This document shows, in pieces, positions 36,064 through 43,457 of a DNA stretch of 64,000 bases. This DNA comes from Nonomuraea cavernae (GTDB taxonomy: Bacteria > Actinomycetota > Actinomycetes > Streptosporangiales > Streptosporangiaceae). The notes under the pieces were generated by a model. It had not been told where the DNA came from. It did not search any database and saw only the letters and a list, made by a program, of their open reading frames with translations. A program made the position numbers and the translations under genes. The stretch spans positions 462,675-526,674 of the forward strand of contig NZ_BMNH01000001.1 in NCBI RefSeq assembly GCF_014646355.1, in the 5' to 3' direction. How positions within the stretch are numbered: position 1 is the stretch's first letter; the number at the start of each line of letters is the position of its first letter.

Positions 36064-37872
36064 ATGGCAGAGCAGGAAATCCAAGACAACGGACAGGGCG
36101 GGATCAACCGGCGCAGGTTCGTCACCGGCGCGATGGCCGCCGCGGCGGGAGCGGCCACCGGCCCGTTATGGGGCGCGGAGGGCGCCAGGGCGGCCGCCCC
36201 CGCACTCATCAGCAGCAGCGCCGGCCACAGGGTGGCGGTCTTCGGGGCCGGCATGGGCGGCCTGAGCACCGCCCACGAGCTGGCCGAACGCGGCTTCCAG
36301 GTCACTGTGTACGAGCGCAAGATCCTCGGCGGCAAGTCCAGGAGCATCCCGGTGCCCGGCACCGCCACCGGAGGGCGCAAGGACCTGCCCGGCGAGCACG
36401 GCTTCCGGTTCTTCCCCGGCTTCTACCAGAACCTGCCGGACACCATGAGCCGCATCCCGTTCGGCTCCGGCACCGTGCGCGACAACCTGGTCGCCGCCAG
36501 CCTCACGGCCATCGCCTACCGGCAGAAAATGTTACGCGTCCCCATCCCCAGTGAACTGAGCAGCGGGCTCACCCCGGAAGTCATCCAGGACTTCTTACGG
36601 AGCGCGCTCATCGCGGGCACCACCATCCCGCTCACACAGGTCAACTTCTTCCTGTCGAAGATGATCACGTTCATCACCAGCGGTCCCCGCCGGAAGCTCG
36701 GCCAGTGGGAGAACATGAGCTTCTCCGACTTCACCAAGTCCGACAACATGTCGGTCGAGTACCGCGAGCTGCTGACCAGGATGTTCACCGCCTCCCTGGT
36801 GGCCGCCCAGCCCGACCGGGCCAACACCCGCACGATCGCGATGATGTTCGAGGCGCTCCTCTACAGCGGGCTCGGACTCGGCCCGTACGGCCCGCCCGAC
36901 CAGGTGCTCAACGGCCCGTCCAACGACGTGTGGATCGACCCCTGGATCAACTACCTGACCGGGCTCGGCGTCCAGTTCAAGGTCGGCTGGACCGCCACCG
37001 GGTTCGACTACAGCAGCGGCCGGATCACCGGCGCCCGGGTGACCGACCCCACAGGCGCCGTCGGCACCGTCACCGCCGACCACTACGTGGCCGCGATGCC
37101 CATCGAGCGCCTCACGCCCCTCCTGTCGACCGCCATGAAGTCCGCCGATCCCCAGCTGGCCAGGCTGAGCAACCTGGAGACGGACTGGATGAACGGCGTC
37201 ATGATCTACCTGAAGCAGCCCACGCCGATCGTCAAGGGCCACATGGTCTACGCCGGCACCCCGTGGGCGCTCACCTCGATCAGCCAGGCGCAGTTCTGGA
37301 CGACCGACTTCCCCGCCACCTACGGCAACGGCCAGGCCCGCGACTGCCTGTCACTCGACCTGTCCGACTGGAACACCCCGGGCATCCTGTTCGGCAAGAC
37401 CGCCAAGCAGTGCACCCGCCAGCAGATCGTCCAGGAGGTCCTGGCCCAGGTCCGCGCCGTCACCCCCAACGGCGCCCAGTTGCTGCCGGACTCGCTCGTC
37501 CACAGCTGGTTCGTCGACCCCGCCATCACCGGCGAGGGCACCCCGGCGGTGGCCAACGACGAGCCCCTGCTCATCAACTCCCCCAGCTCGTGGGCGAACC
37601 GCCCCGACTCCGTCACCCGGATCCCGAACTTCTACCTGGCCGCCGACTACGTCCGCAACAACATCAACCTGGCGACCATGGAAGGCGGCAACGAGGCGGG
37701 CCGCACGACGGCCAACGCCATCCTCGACGCCGCCGGCTCCTCCGCGACCAAGGCCCAGCTGTACGACCTGTACCTGCCGCGCGAGTTCCAGACCCTCTAC
37801 GACCTGGACGACGTCCGTTATCGGCTGGGCCTGCCCAACAAGTTCGACCTCCTCGCCCCGTACTGGCCGTGA
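36064..37872 (+). CDS. Tat-exported FAD-dependent oxidoreductase (phytoene-desaturase / hydroxysqualene-dehydroxylase-like)
   Basis: The 602-aa protein starts with a twin-arginine signal (NRRRFVTGAMAAAAGAATGP), so the folded flavoprotein should be exported. The FAD-binding fold follows (HRVAVFGAGMGGLSTAHELAERG), then GEHGFRFFPGFYQNLPDTM, a segment typical of the hydroxysqualene-dehydroxylase/phytoene-desaturase-related amine oxidoreductases. Near the end NFYLAADYVRN and METGGNEAGR-like ATMEGGNEAGRTTA complete the flavin site. It is probably controlled by the TetR protein just upstream. An oxidase or desaturase for a lipid or terpenoid substrate is likely but unproven. Confidence 0.85.
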   Translation: MAEQEIQDNGQGGINRRRFVTGAMAAAAGAATGPLWGAEGARAAAPALISSSAGHRVAVFGAGMGGLSTAHELAERGFQVTVYERKILGGKSRSIPVPGTATGGRKDLPGEHGFRFFPGFYQNLPDTMSRIPFGSGTVRDNLVAASLTAIAYRQKMLRVPIPSELSSGLTPEVIQDFLRSALIAGTTIPLTQVNFFLSKMITFITSGPRRKLGQWENMSFSDFTKSDNMSVEYRELLTRMFTASLVAAQPDRANTRTIAMMFEALLYSGLGLGPYGPPDQVLNGPSNDVWIDPWINYLTGLGVQFKVGWTATGFDYSSGRITGARVTDPTGAVGTVTADHYVAAMPIERLTPLLSTAMKSADPQLARLSNLETDWMNGVMIYLKQPTPIVKGHMVYAGTPWALTSISQAQFWTTDFPATYGNGQARDCLSLDLSDWNTPGILFGKTAKQCTRQQIVQEVLAQVRAVTPNGAQLLPDSLVHSWFVDPAITGEGTPAVANDEPLLINSPSSWANRPDSVTRIPNFYLAADYVRNNINLATMEGGNEAGRTTANAILDAAGSSATKAQLYDLYLPREFQTLYDLDDVRYRLGLPNKFDLLAPYWP

Positions 37873-37952
37873 CGCCTCTGATCACTTTTTCCCGTTCTGT
37901 CGGTGCCGACCAGTTGACCCAGGGTCGGCTGTTCGGCCGAAGCGGACATTTT

Positions 37953-38034
37953 GTACCGCTCGGTTACGAAAGCTACCATGCACCTTTTGTACCGATCGGT
38001 TGCACACCGATTCGTCATCTCTACCGATCGGTAG
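37953..38034. promoter_or_regulatory. Three TetR-type operators upstream of the second TetR gene
   Basis: Three related palindromes occur: GTACCGCTCGGTTAC (37953-37967), GTACCGATCGGTTGC (37989-38003) and the perfect CTACCGATCGGTAG (38021-38034). Centres are about 36 and 32 bases apart, roughly three helical turns. The last ends nine bases before the ATG at 38044, so bound protein would block the start. ACCGATCGGT-type sites are common for TetR regulators. Confidence 0.7.
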
Positions 38035-38043
38035 GATGGGCTC

Positions 38044-38655
38044 ATGAGCACCGAGACGCCGACCATTGGACGACCGCGGGCGTTCGACGAGGAGGCGGTC
38101 CTCGACCGGGCCGCCGAGGTCTTCTGGCGACACGGCTACGAGGGTGCGTCAATGACCGCCCTCACCAGTGCGATGGGCATCAACCGACCGAGCCTGTACG
38201 CCACGTTCGGCAGCAAGGAGCAACTGTTCGAGCGCGCCTTCGCGCGCTACCGCGAGACCCAGTTGGCCAACGTCCGCGCCGCACTCGACCGACCCACCGC
38301 GTACGCGGCCATCGAAGCGTTCCTGCGCTCCAGCGCCGACGGCCTCACCGCCGGCGATCACCCCCTGGGTTGCCTCTCCATCCAGGGAGGCCTGGCCTGC
38401 TCGCCCGAGAACGCCCGCATCTCCGAGGTCCTGGCCGCCGGCCGGGCCGCCAACGAAGCCGTCGTCGAAGAACGGCTGTCTCGCGCGGCAAGAGAAGGAG
38501 ACCTCCCGCCCGGCGTGGACCACCGGGCACTGGCGCGCTTCGTGATGGCGCTCAGCGAGGGATTCGCCGTCCACGCCGCGTCCGGCACCAGTCGTGAAGA
38601 CCTGCAGGCTTCCGTCAACGTCGCCCTGCGAGCCCTCGTCCCATCCCAGTCCTAA
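38044..38655 (+). CDS. TetR-family regulator (AcrR type)
   Basis: The 203-aa protein has a helix-turn-helix (VLDRAAEVFWRHGYEGASMTALTSAMGINRPSLYATFGSKEQLF) and the C-terminal domain with HPLGCLSIQGGLACSPEN, seen in TetR regulators of quinone- or alkylating-agent-responsive genes. Three operators precede it, so it is likely autoregulated. The usual target gene (an oxidoreductase or transporter) is not next to it: the downstream neighbour is tRNA-Thr on the other strand. Other targets must be elsewhere, or the upstream flavoprotein is convergent regulation by chance. Confidence 0.9.
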   Translation: MSTETPTIGRPRAFDEEAVLDRAAEVFWRHGYEGASMTALTSAMGINRPSLYATFGSKEQLFERAFARYRETQLANVRAALDRPTAYAAIEAFLRSSADGLTAGDHPLGCLSIQGGLACSPENARISEVLAAGRAANEAVVEERLSRAAREGDLPPGVDHRALARFVMALSEGFAVHAASGTSREDLQASVNVALRALVPSQS

Positions 38656-38738
38656 CGGACACCGCTCCGCCCGCTCGCGAACCTCTCCGACCCGGACGCC
38701 GGACCCGGTAGAGGCGCTGATCTGTCGCTTAGACACTC

Positions 38739-38770
38739 AGAAGCCCCTCAAGGGATCTTGAGGGGCTTCT
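38739..38770 (-). terminator. Terminator of tRNA-Thr
   Basis: A perfect 14-bp stem (AGAAGCCCCTCAAG and its complement) with the loop GGAT lies four bases beyond the CCA end of the minus-strand tRNA-Thr gene. It can also stop transcription coming from the TetR gene at 38655. Confidence 0.85.
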
Positions 38771-38774
38771 GACC

Positions 38775-38851
38775 TGGAGCCGCCTTCGGGATTCGAACCC
38801 GAGACCCCTTCATTACGAGTGAAGTGCTCTGGCCGACTGAGCTAAGGCGGC
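38775..38851 (-). tRNA. tRNA-Thr (anticodon CGT), CCA encoded
   Basis: The minus strand folds as a full cloverleaf: acceptor GCCGCCT/AGGCGGC, D-stem GCTC/GAGC, anticodon stem CTTCA/TGAAG with loop CTCGTAA (anticodon CGT), and T-arm TCGGG TTCGAAT CCCGA. The discriminator is T and CCA is encoded. It reads ACG codons, frequent in this GC-rich genome. Confidence 0.96.
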
Positions 38852-38943
38852 GTGCCGTACGGCTTGGAAGAGTCTACAGGAGCCGCGGGGCTCTTCGCTC
38901 CCGACGACCAACTGAACCTGGGACAGATCGCACCGTCCCGCGG

Positions 38944-39987
38944 TTATTTCGACGTCCCCGCCTCAAGGATGGAGACGATGGAGAAGAGAGTGAAGCAGAC
39001 GGCCCCAAGACCGACCATGACCCGGGCCGGGATGAAGAAGGAAGCGGCCGTGTCCGCGGCTTCGAAGAGGAAGGCCCCGAAGAACAGGCAGGCCAGTGCC
39101 GTGATCACCGGGATCATGGGAATGCGGTTGGCGAGAGGGAAGGTCCGGCGCCAGACCAGGGCCAGGAGCAGGGCCTTGGAGAGGATGCTGTAACAGACCA
39201 GACCGAGCCCGATGAGGATGCAGCCGGGGGCGATGCGGTAGGGCTCGTCAGAGGCGGCCAGGACGTAGGCGCCGAAGAGGAGGTTCATGGTGCCCATGGC
39301 GATGACGAGCCAGCCCCAGCGGTAGCGCTCAGGCTCGTCGAAGGCGTTGCGTACCTGGCGGACGATGCTGGCGACCAGGGCGATGAGGCTGGCACAGACG
39401 GCGGCGAGGCCGAAGACGACACGACCGGCGGTGTAGTAGGCGCTGCCGCCCTGGGCCATGAGAATGAAGGCGTAGACGAACCCGACAAGGGCGCAGACGA
39501 CGGGGATGGCTATCAGGATCCTGCCCACGGCTGACGAATAGGCGTTCGGGGGCGGATCGTCCTCCGGCATACGGGCGGCGTTGACCGGAATGAGGGCGAA
39601 GCAGGTCGAGGAGGTGGCCACGGTGCTGACACAGGTGCTGATCAGGCCGACACCGACGACCACGTGGCCGGCCACCACGTACTGAGCTTCGTCGCCTCGG
39701 GTGATGAGGACGATGCCGTAGGTGATGGCGACGAGGGCGGCCAGGTAGCCGGTCAGGGGCAGGATGACGCGCCAGGCCAGGTTGTAGCGGTAGATCAGCT
39801 GACGGATGATCGTGGCCGCGGTGGTGAAGAGCGCGTAGCAGATGGCGGCCAGGGACACGACCACGTGACCGGCCACGAAATGGTTGGGGTCCGAGCCGCC
39901 CGTGAGGATGTACCAACCGAAGGCGACGCAGATCACCCCCATCACCAATGGGATGGCACGGAAGACGACGCTCATCGCAAAGTTCAC
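38944..39987 (-). CDS. Polytopic membrane protein (YhiM/DUF2776-like)
   Basis: The 347-aa inner-membrane protein has about ten hydrophobic helices arranged as repeats, with recurring pairs such as HFVAGHVVVSLAAICYALFTT and QYVVAGHVVVGVGLISTCVST. The size and pattern resemble the E. coli YhiM (DUF2776) family, whose role in acid or osmotic stress is only partly known; I am not certain of the assignment. GTG at 39987 is chosen because GGGGGG lies about five bases upstream; an ATG at 39975 is the alternative. It is monocistronic and lies between tRNA-Thr and ricT. Confidence 0.65.
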   Translation of the reverse strand: MNFAMSVVFRAIPLVMGVICVAFGWYILTGGSDPNHFVAGHVVVSLAAICYALFTTAATIIRQLIYRYNLAWRVILPLTGYLAALVAITYGIVLITRGDEAQYVVAGHVVVGVGLISTCVSTVATSSTCFALIPVNAARMPEDDPPPNAYSSAVGRILIAIPVVCALVGFVYAFILMAQGGSAYYTAGRVVFGLAAVCASLIALVASIVRQVRNAFDEPERYRWGWLVIAMGTMNLLFGAYVLAASDEPYRIAPGCILIGLGLVCYSILSKALLLALVWRRTFPLANRIPMIPVITALACLFFGAFLFEAADTAASFFIPARVMVGLGAVCFTLFSIVSILEAGTSK

Positions 39988-40114
39988 TGTTACCCCCCGA
40001 TAAACAGCCATGCCTGCTCCGGAAAGTGGCATGTAGCAACAACTTACGCTGACTGTTTTCGGGTCTGGTCGGGGGCTCCCAGAGGGGCACATTGTCAGGT
40101 CCGTGCCGCCTGCC

Positions 40115-40972
40115 CTACCGCTGCTCCTCCAGGGGCGAGGCGCCGCCGTCCGCGCCGTACACCTTGTCGTGCTGTTGCCGTGGTGAGCAGACAGAGGCCG
40201 AAGGGCAGGCGCAGCGCCGTCCCCCGTCGTCCAGACGGACGGTGACCGTGTCGGCGGGCACGTTGTGCCCGACCACGCTTCCATCTCCTTGAGGCGTGCT
40301 CACGCGGCTTCCCGTGCGAGGCATCCTGTTGCGCGTCTCGACGTAGAGCGGATGCTCGTACTTCAGGCAGCACATGAGCCGCCCGCAGGCGCCCGCGATG
40401 CGCAGTGGGTTGACCGGAAGGTCCTGGTCCTTGGCCATGCGGACCGAGACGGGCTCGAAATCCTTGAGGAACGTCGCGCAGCACAGGTCACGGCCGCACG
40501 GCCCGATGCCGCCCTGGAGCCGCGCCTCGTCACGCGGGCCGATCTGCCGCAGCTCGACCCTGGCCCGGAGATTGCGGGCCAGATCACGTACGAGGGCGCG
40601 GAAGTCGACGCGATGCGGGGCCGAGAAGTAGACCGTGTAGACGTTGTCACTGTCGAGATAGTCGACGCCCACCACCTTCATGGGCAGTGTGTGCCGCTTG
40701 ATCAGGCGTTTTGACACGCTCCGGGCCTCGGCTCGGCGGCGTTTGTTGGTCTCGTCGCGCGAGAGATGTTCGTCGGCCGCGATGCCCTCGCAGACCGGCA
40801 GCCCGTCGATGTCCTCGCTCGTATATTGCGGCGCCCACACGCACTCGGCCACCTCTGGCCCAGAGTCCGTCGGCACCAGCACCTTGTCGCCGACCTTGGG
40901 GCTGTGCCCGCCCGGGTCGAGGTAGTAAAGCCTTCCATAACGGGTGAAGCTCACGGCCATGATCATTCCCAT
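40115..40972 (-). CDS. ricT: PSP1-domain protein RicT (YaaT)
   Basis: The 285-aa protein of the PSP1/YaaT family has a central PSP1 domain, with GPCGRDLCCATFLKDF and GACGRLMCCLKYEH as its Cys-rich signatures. In Bacillus, RicT with RicA and RicF binds Fe-S clusters and controls RNA maturation and development; in actinobacteria its partners are unknown. A cysteine-rich C-terminus (CACPSASVCS) is an extra feature. Start codons at 40972, 40966 and 40960 are all possible; GGAGG (40986-40990) suits the first best. It normally lies next to holB, but here an arsenic cassette separates them. 40973-41239 is promoter space for the divergent arsR and ricT and holds no other gene. Confidence 0.9.
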   Translation of the reverse strand: MGMIMAVSFTRYGRLYYLDPGGHSPKVGDKVLVPTDSGPEVAECVWAPQYTSEDIDGLPVCEGIAADEHLSRDETNKRRRAEARSVSKRLIKRHTLPMKVVGVDYLDSDNVYTVYFSAPHRVDFRALVRDLARNLRARVELRQIGPRDEARLQGGIGPCGRDLCCATFLKDFEPVSVRMAKDQDLPVNPLRIAGACGRLMCCLKYEHPLYVETRNRMPRTGSRVSTPQGDGSVVGHNVPADTVTVRLDDGGRRCACPSASVCSPRQQHDKVYGADGGASPLEEQR

Positions 40973-41220
40973 GGGCTCGTGCTCGCCTCCTGACGGCCTC
41001 GGGGGTTCTTGCGGCCTTCGGTTGACACAGTACGTCTGCGGACGCGCGTCGCGTGAGTGCCCCATGATGATCTCGTGCCACACATCTTCCGCGACGGCGC
41101 CGGGAGGCCGTATCGCAGCTGAACGTCGACCCGGAACTCCTCACACCTGTTGTCGACTCCGTCCATACGGCCCGGCTTGTCGACGACGTCGTACGGAGAC
41201 CTTCCCCTTACCCGTTTAAA

Positions 41221-41241
41221 CGATTATCGTCGATTAACGAT
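41221..41241. promoter_or_regulatory. Putative ArsR operator of the arsR-arsMN operon
   Basis: Two 10-bp direct repeats (CGATTATCGT and CGATTAACGA) lie back to back, and ATCGT ... ACGAT forms an inverted repeat. The block runs into the arsR start codon at 41240, a suitable place for autorepression. It differs from the second ArsR's operator at 43355-43370. Confidence 0.5.
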
Positions 41242-41575
41242 GAATGAGGGCGATAGACCTCTGGCACGCGCCGAGGCGGAAGAGTACGCGAGCTGGTTCA
41301 AGGCGCTCGCCGACGCCACCCGCATCCAGATCGTCTCCCTGCTGGCCAGGCGGCGAGAGCCGATGAGCGTGGGTGAGATCGTCGCGGCCTCCGGAGTGGG
41401 GCAGTCCACGGTCTCCCACCATCTGAAGATCCTCGCGGAGGTGCGGTTCGTGCTGGTCACGCGTCACGGCACCTCCAGCCGCTACCGGATCAACGAGAAC
41501 TGCGTGAGCTGCTTCCCCACGGCGGCCGATGTCGTGATGGGCAACCCCGTGCCGGCAACCCCGGTGTGCGAGTGA
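41240..41575 (+). CDS. arsR: ArsR-family arsenical-responsive repressor
   Basis: The 111-aa winged-helix protein has an N-terminal helix-turn-helix (VGEIVAASGVGQSTVSHHLKILAE). Its cysteines lie at the C-terminal end: C88 and C91 in ENCVSCFP, plus C110. This is unlike the classic helix-3 CVC site and suggests a C-terminal As(III) or methylarsenite site, as in ArsR proteins of arsM clusters (inference). It precedes the arsM-arsN fusion by 13 bases and is transcribed with it. Confidence 0.88.
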   Translation: MNEGDRPLARAEAEEYASWFKALADATRIQIVSLLARRREPMSVGEIVAASGVGQSTVSHHLKILAEVRFVLVTRHGTSSRYRINENCVSCFPTAADVVMGNPVPATPVCE

Positions 41576-41588
41576 GGAGAGATCTCTG

Positions 41589-42809
41589 ATGGCTGATGAC
41601 GACGTGGTCAAGCGCTATTCCGGTCTGGCCCGGGCGGCGCTGCTCGGCCGGGTGATCGTCGACTGCGGCGCGGCGGAGTTCGAGCAGGGGTGTTTCGGTA
41701 CGGCCGACTACGACGACACCAGTGGTCTGCCCGCCGGCGCGCTGAAGGCGAGTCTGGGCTGCGGCGACCCGGTGGCGGTCGCCGGGTTGCGCGAGGGCCA
41801 GACGGTGCTGGACCTGGGCAGCGGCGGTGGCCTCGACGTGCTGCTCTCGGCGCGCCGGGTCGGCCCGCACGGCAAGGTCTACGGCCTGGACGCCAGCGCG
41901 GACATGATCGCTCTGGCTCGTGCCCACGCCGCCGAGGCCGGGGCGGCCAACGTGGAGTTCCTGCACGGCGGCATCGAGGCGATTCCGCTGCCCGATCACG
42001 CGGTGGACGCCGTGATCTCCAACTGCGTGATCAACCTGTCCGACGACAAGTCCGCCGTGCTGGCCGAGGCGTTCCGGGTGCTGCGGCCGGGCGGCCTGTT
42101 CGGGGTCAGCGACATCGTCACCGACGGTTCGGCCGATCCGGCACGACGGGCTGCCGCCGAGCAGCGGGTCGGCTGCGTCGCAGGTTCGCTGGAGGCCGAG
42201 GAATACCGGGCGCTGCTGCGGCAGGCGGGCTTCGTCGGCATCACCGTACGGCTGACGGCCGCTCACGGCGACGGCGTCCACTCGGCCATCGTGCGGGCGA
42301 GCAAGCCCGCCATCGGGCCGGGGCTGGAGATCCGGCCGATGTGTGACGCGGACGCGGCGCAGGTGCTGGAGATCTATCAGGCGGGCCTGGACAGCGGCCA
42401 GGCCAGTTTCGAGACCACCGCACCCGACTGGGAAAGCTTCACCTCGGGCAAGCTACCGCACCTGCGCTATGTCGCCGTCGACACCGACAGCGGCGAGGTT
42501 CTCGGCTGGGTCGCCGCCTCAGCGGTCTCCTCGCGCCCGGTCTACGCCGGCGTGGTGGAGCACAGCGTCTACGTCCACCCCGGCTGCCAGGCCCACGGCA
42601 TCGGCCGCTCCCTGCTCGGCGCGTTCATCGCCGCAGCCGAGGACGCCGGCGTCTGGACCGTCCAGGCCGGGATCTTCCCCGAGAACACCGCCAGCCTGAC
42701 CCTGCACCAGACGCTCGGCTTCCGGGTGGTCGGCACCCGCGAGCGCATCGGCCGCCATCACGGCCGCTGGCGGGACGTGGTGCTGCTGGAGCGCCGAAGC
42801 GCCCGCTGA
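41589..42809 (+). CDS. Fused arsenite methyltransferase (ArsM) and GNAT acetyltransferase (ArsN-like)
   Basis: The 406-aa fusion has two domains. Residues 1-240 are ArsM: the SAM motif VLDLGSGGGLDVLL, cysteines in EQGCFG, SLGCGD, SNCVIN and RVGCVAGS, the set used to bind As(III). Residues 244-406 are a GNAT domain close to phosphinothricin/arsinothricin N-acetyltransferases: SFETTAPDWESF, HSVYVHPGCQAHGIGRSLL, FPENTASLTLHQTLGFR. ArsM methylates arsenite with SAM; ArsN acetylates the antibiotic arsinothricin. Fusion should couple arsenic methylation with detoxification of an organoarsenical. ATG at 41589 follows arsR by 13 bases. Separate ArsM and ArsN are well known; the single polypeptide is uncommon. 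Confidence 0.9.
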   Translation: MADDDVVKRYSGLARAALLGRVIVDCGAAEFEQGCFGTADYDDTSGLPAGALKASLGCGDPVAVAGLREGQTVLDLGSGGGLDVLLSARRVGPHGKVYGLDASADMIALARAHAAEAGAANVEFLHGGIEAIPLPDHAVDAVISNCVINLSDDKSAVLAEAFRVLRPGGLFGVSDIVTDGSADPARRAAAEQRVGCVAGSLEAEEYRALLRQAGFVGITVRLTAAHGDGVHSAIVRASKPAIGPGLEIRPMCDADAAQVLEIYQAGLDSGQASFETTAPDWESFTSGKLPHLRYVAVDTDSGEVLGWVAASAVSSRPVYAGVVEHSVYVHPGCQAHGIGRSLLGAFIAAAEDAGVWTVQAGIFPENTASLTLHQTLGFRVVGTRERIGRHHGRWRDVVLLERRSAR

Positions 42810-42954
42810 GTGTCCACCGACCACTTCACCATGGTGTCTCGCGCAGGGGCCCGCTGCTCCTGGTCTACGTCAGCCTGTGGGGCCGTCGTCTCTTCAAGGA
42901 GCCCGTCCGTGCCTGGCGCGCTGTTCGTCCGCTGCCCGCGCCGCCCCCGGCCGT

Positions 42955-43338
42955 TCAGGTGCTGACGAACTCCACCTCGACCGGCGCACCTGAGGCAGGA
43001 GCTGGATCGGCCAGCGGAGCGAACAGCGCGCCGAGCCGGGTCACCGTCTCCGGGACGATCCGGTAGTAGACCCAGGTGCCGCGCCGCTCGCCGTCGATCA
43101 GGCCCGCCGTACGCAGGATCTTCAGGTGGTGGGAGATCGTGGGGGCGGTCAGGTCGAAGGCGCCGGTCAGATCGCAGACGCAGGCCTCGCCGCCCGCATG
43201 AGAGCCGATCATCGACAGCAGGCGCAGCCGTACGGGGTCGGCGACCGCCTTGAGCAGCACCGCGAGCTCGGCCGCCTCATGCTCGGCGAGGGGCTCGCGG
43301 GCGATCGGCGCGCAGCACTGGATCGTGACGGCGGTCAT
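42955..43338 (-). CDS. arsR: ArsR-family repressor, CgArsR-like metal site
   Basis: The 127-aa winged-helix protein has cysteines C8-C9 (IQCCAP) and C53/C55 (ACVCDL), matching the CC plus helix-3 Cys arrangement of the Corynebacterium glutamicum ArsR site. The helix-turn-helix is FDLTAPTISHHLKILRTAGL. A perfect 16-bp palindrome lies 17 bases upstream of its ATG. It is on the minus strand, downstream of the flavin monooxygenase gene and convergent with arsM-arsN. It is the second ArsR in the cassette with a different sensor design. Confidence 0.92.
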   Translation of the reverse strand: MTAVTIQCCAPIAREPLAEHEAAELAVLLKAVADPVRLRLLSMIGSHAGGEACVCDLTGAFDLTAPTISHHLKILRTAGLIDGERRGTWVYYRIVPETVTRLGALFAPLADPAPASGAPVEVEFVST

Positions 43339-43354
43339 GACGACAACCCCCTAC

Positions 43355-43370
43355 TTCGACAATTGTCGAA
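43355..43370. promoter_or_regulatory. ArsR operator (perfect palindrome) for the second arsR
   Basis: TTCGACAATTGTCGAA is fully self-complementary and 17 bases upstream of the arsR ATG at 43338. Similar dyads control other ArsR genes. Confidence 0.65.
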
Positions 43371-43457
43371 ATCATAGGCGATGGCAGGCGAGCGGAGCCA
43401 ACGCGCCGAGGGCGGTCGGCCAGCGCCCGGCCCTCGCCCTCGGAGTCCTTCCTCAGC

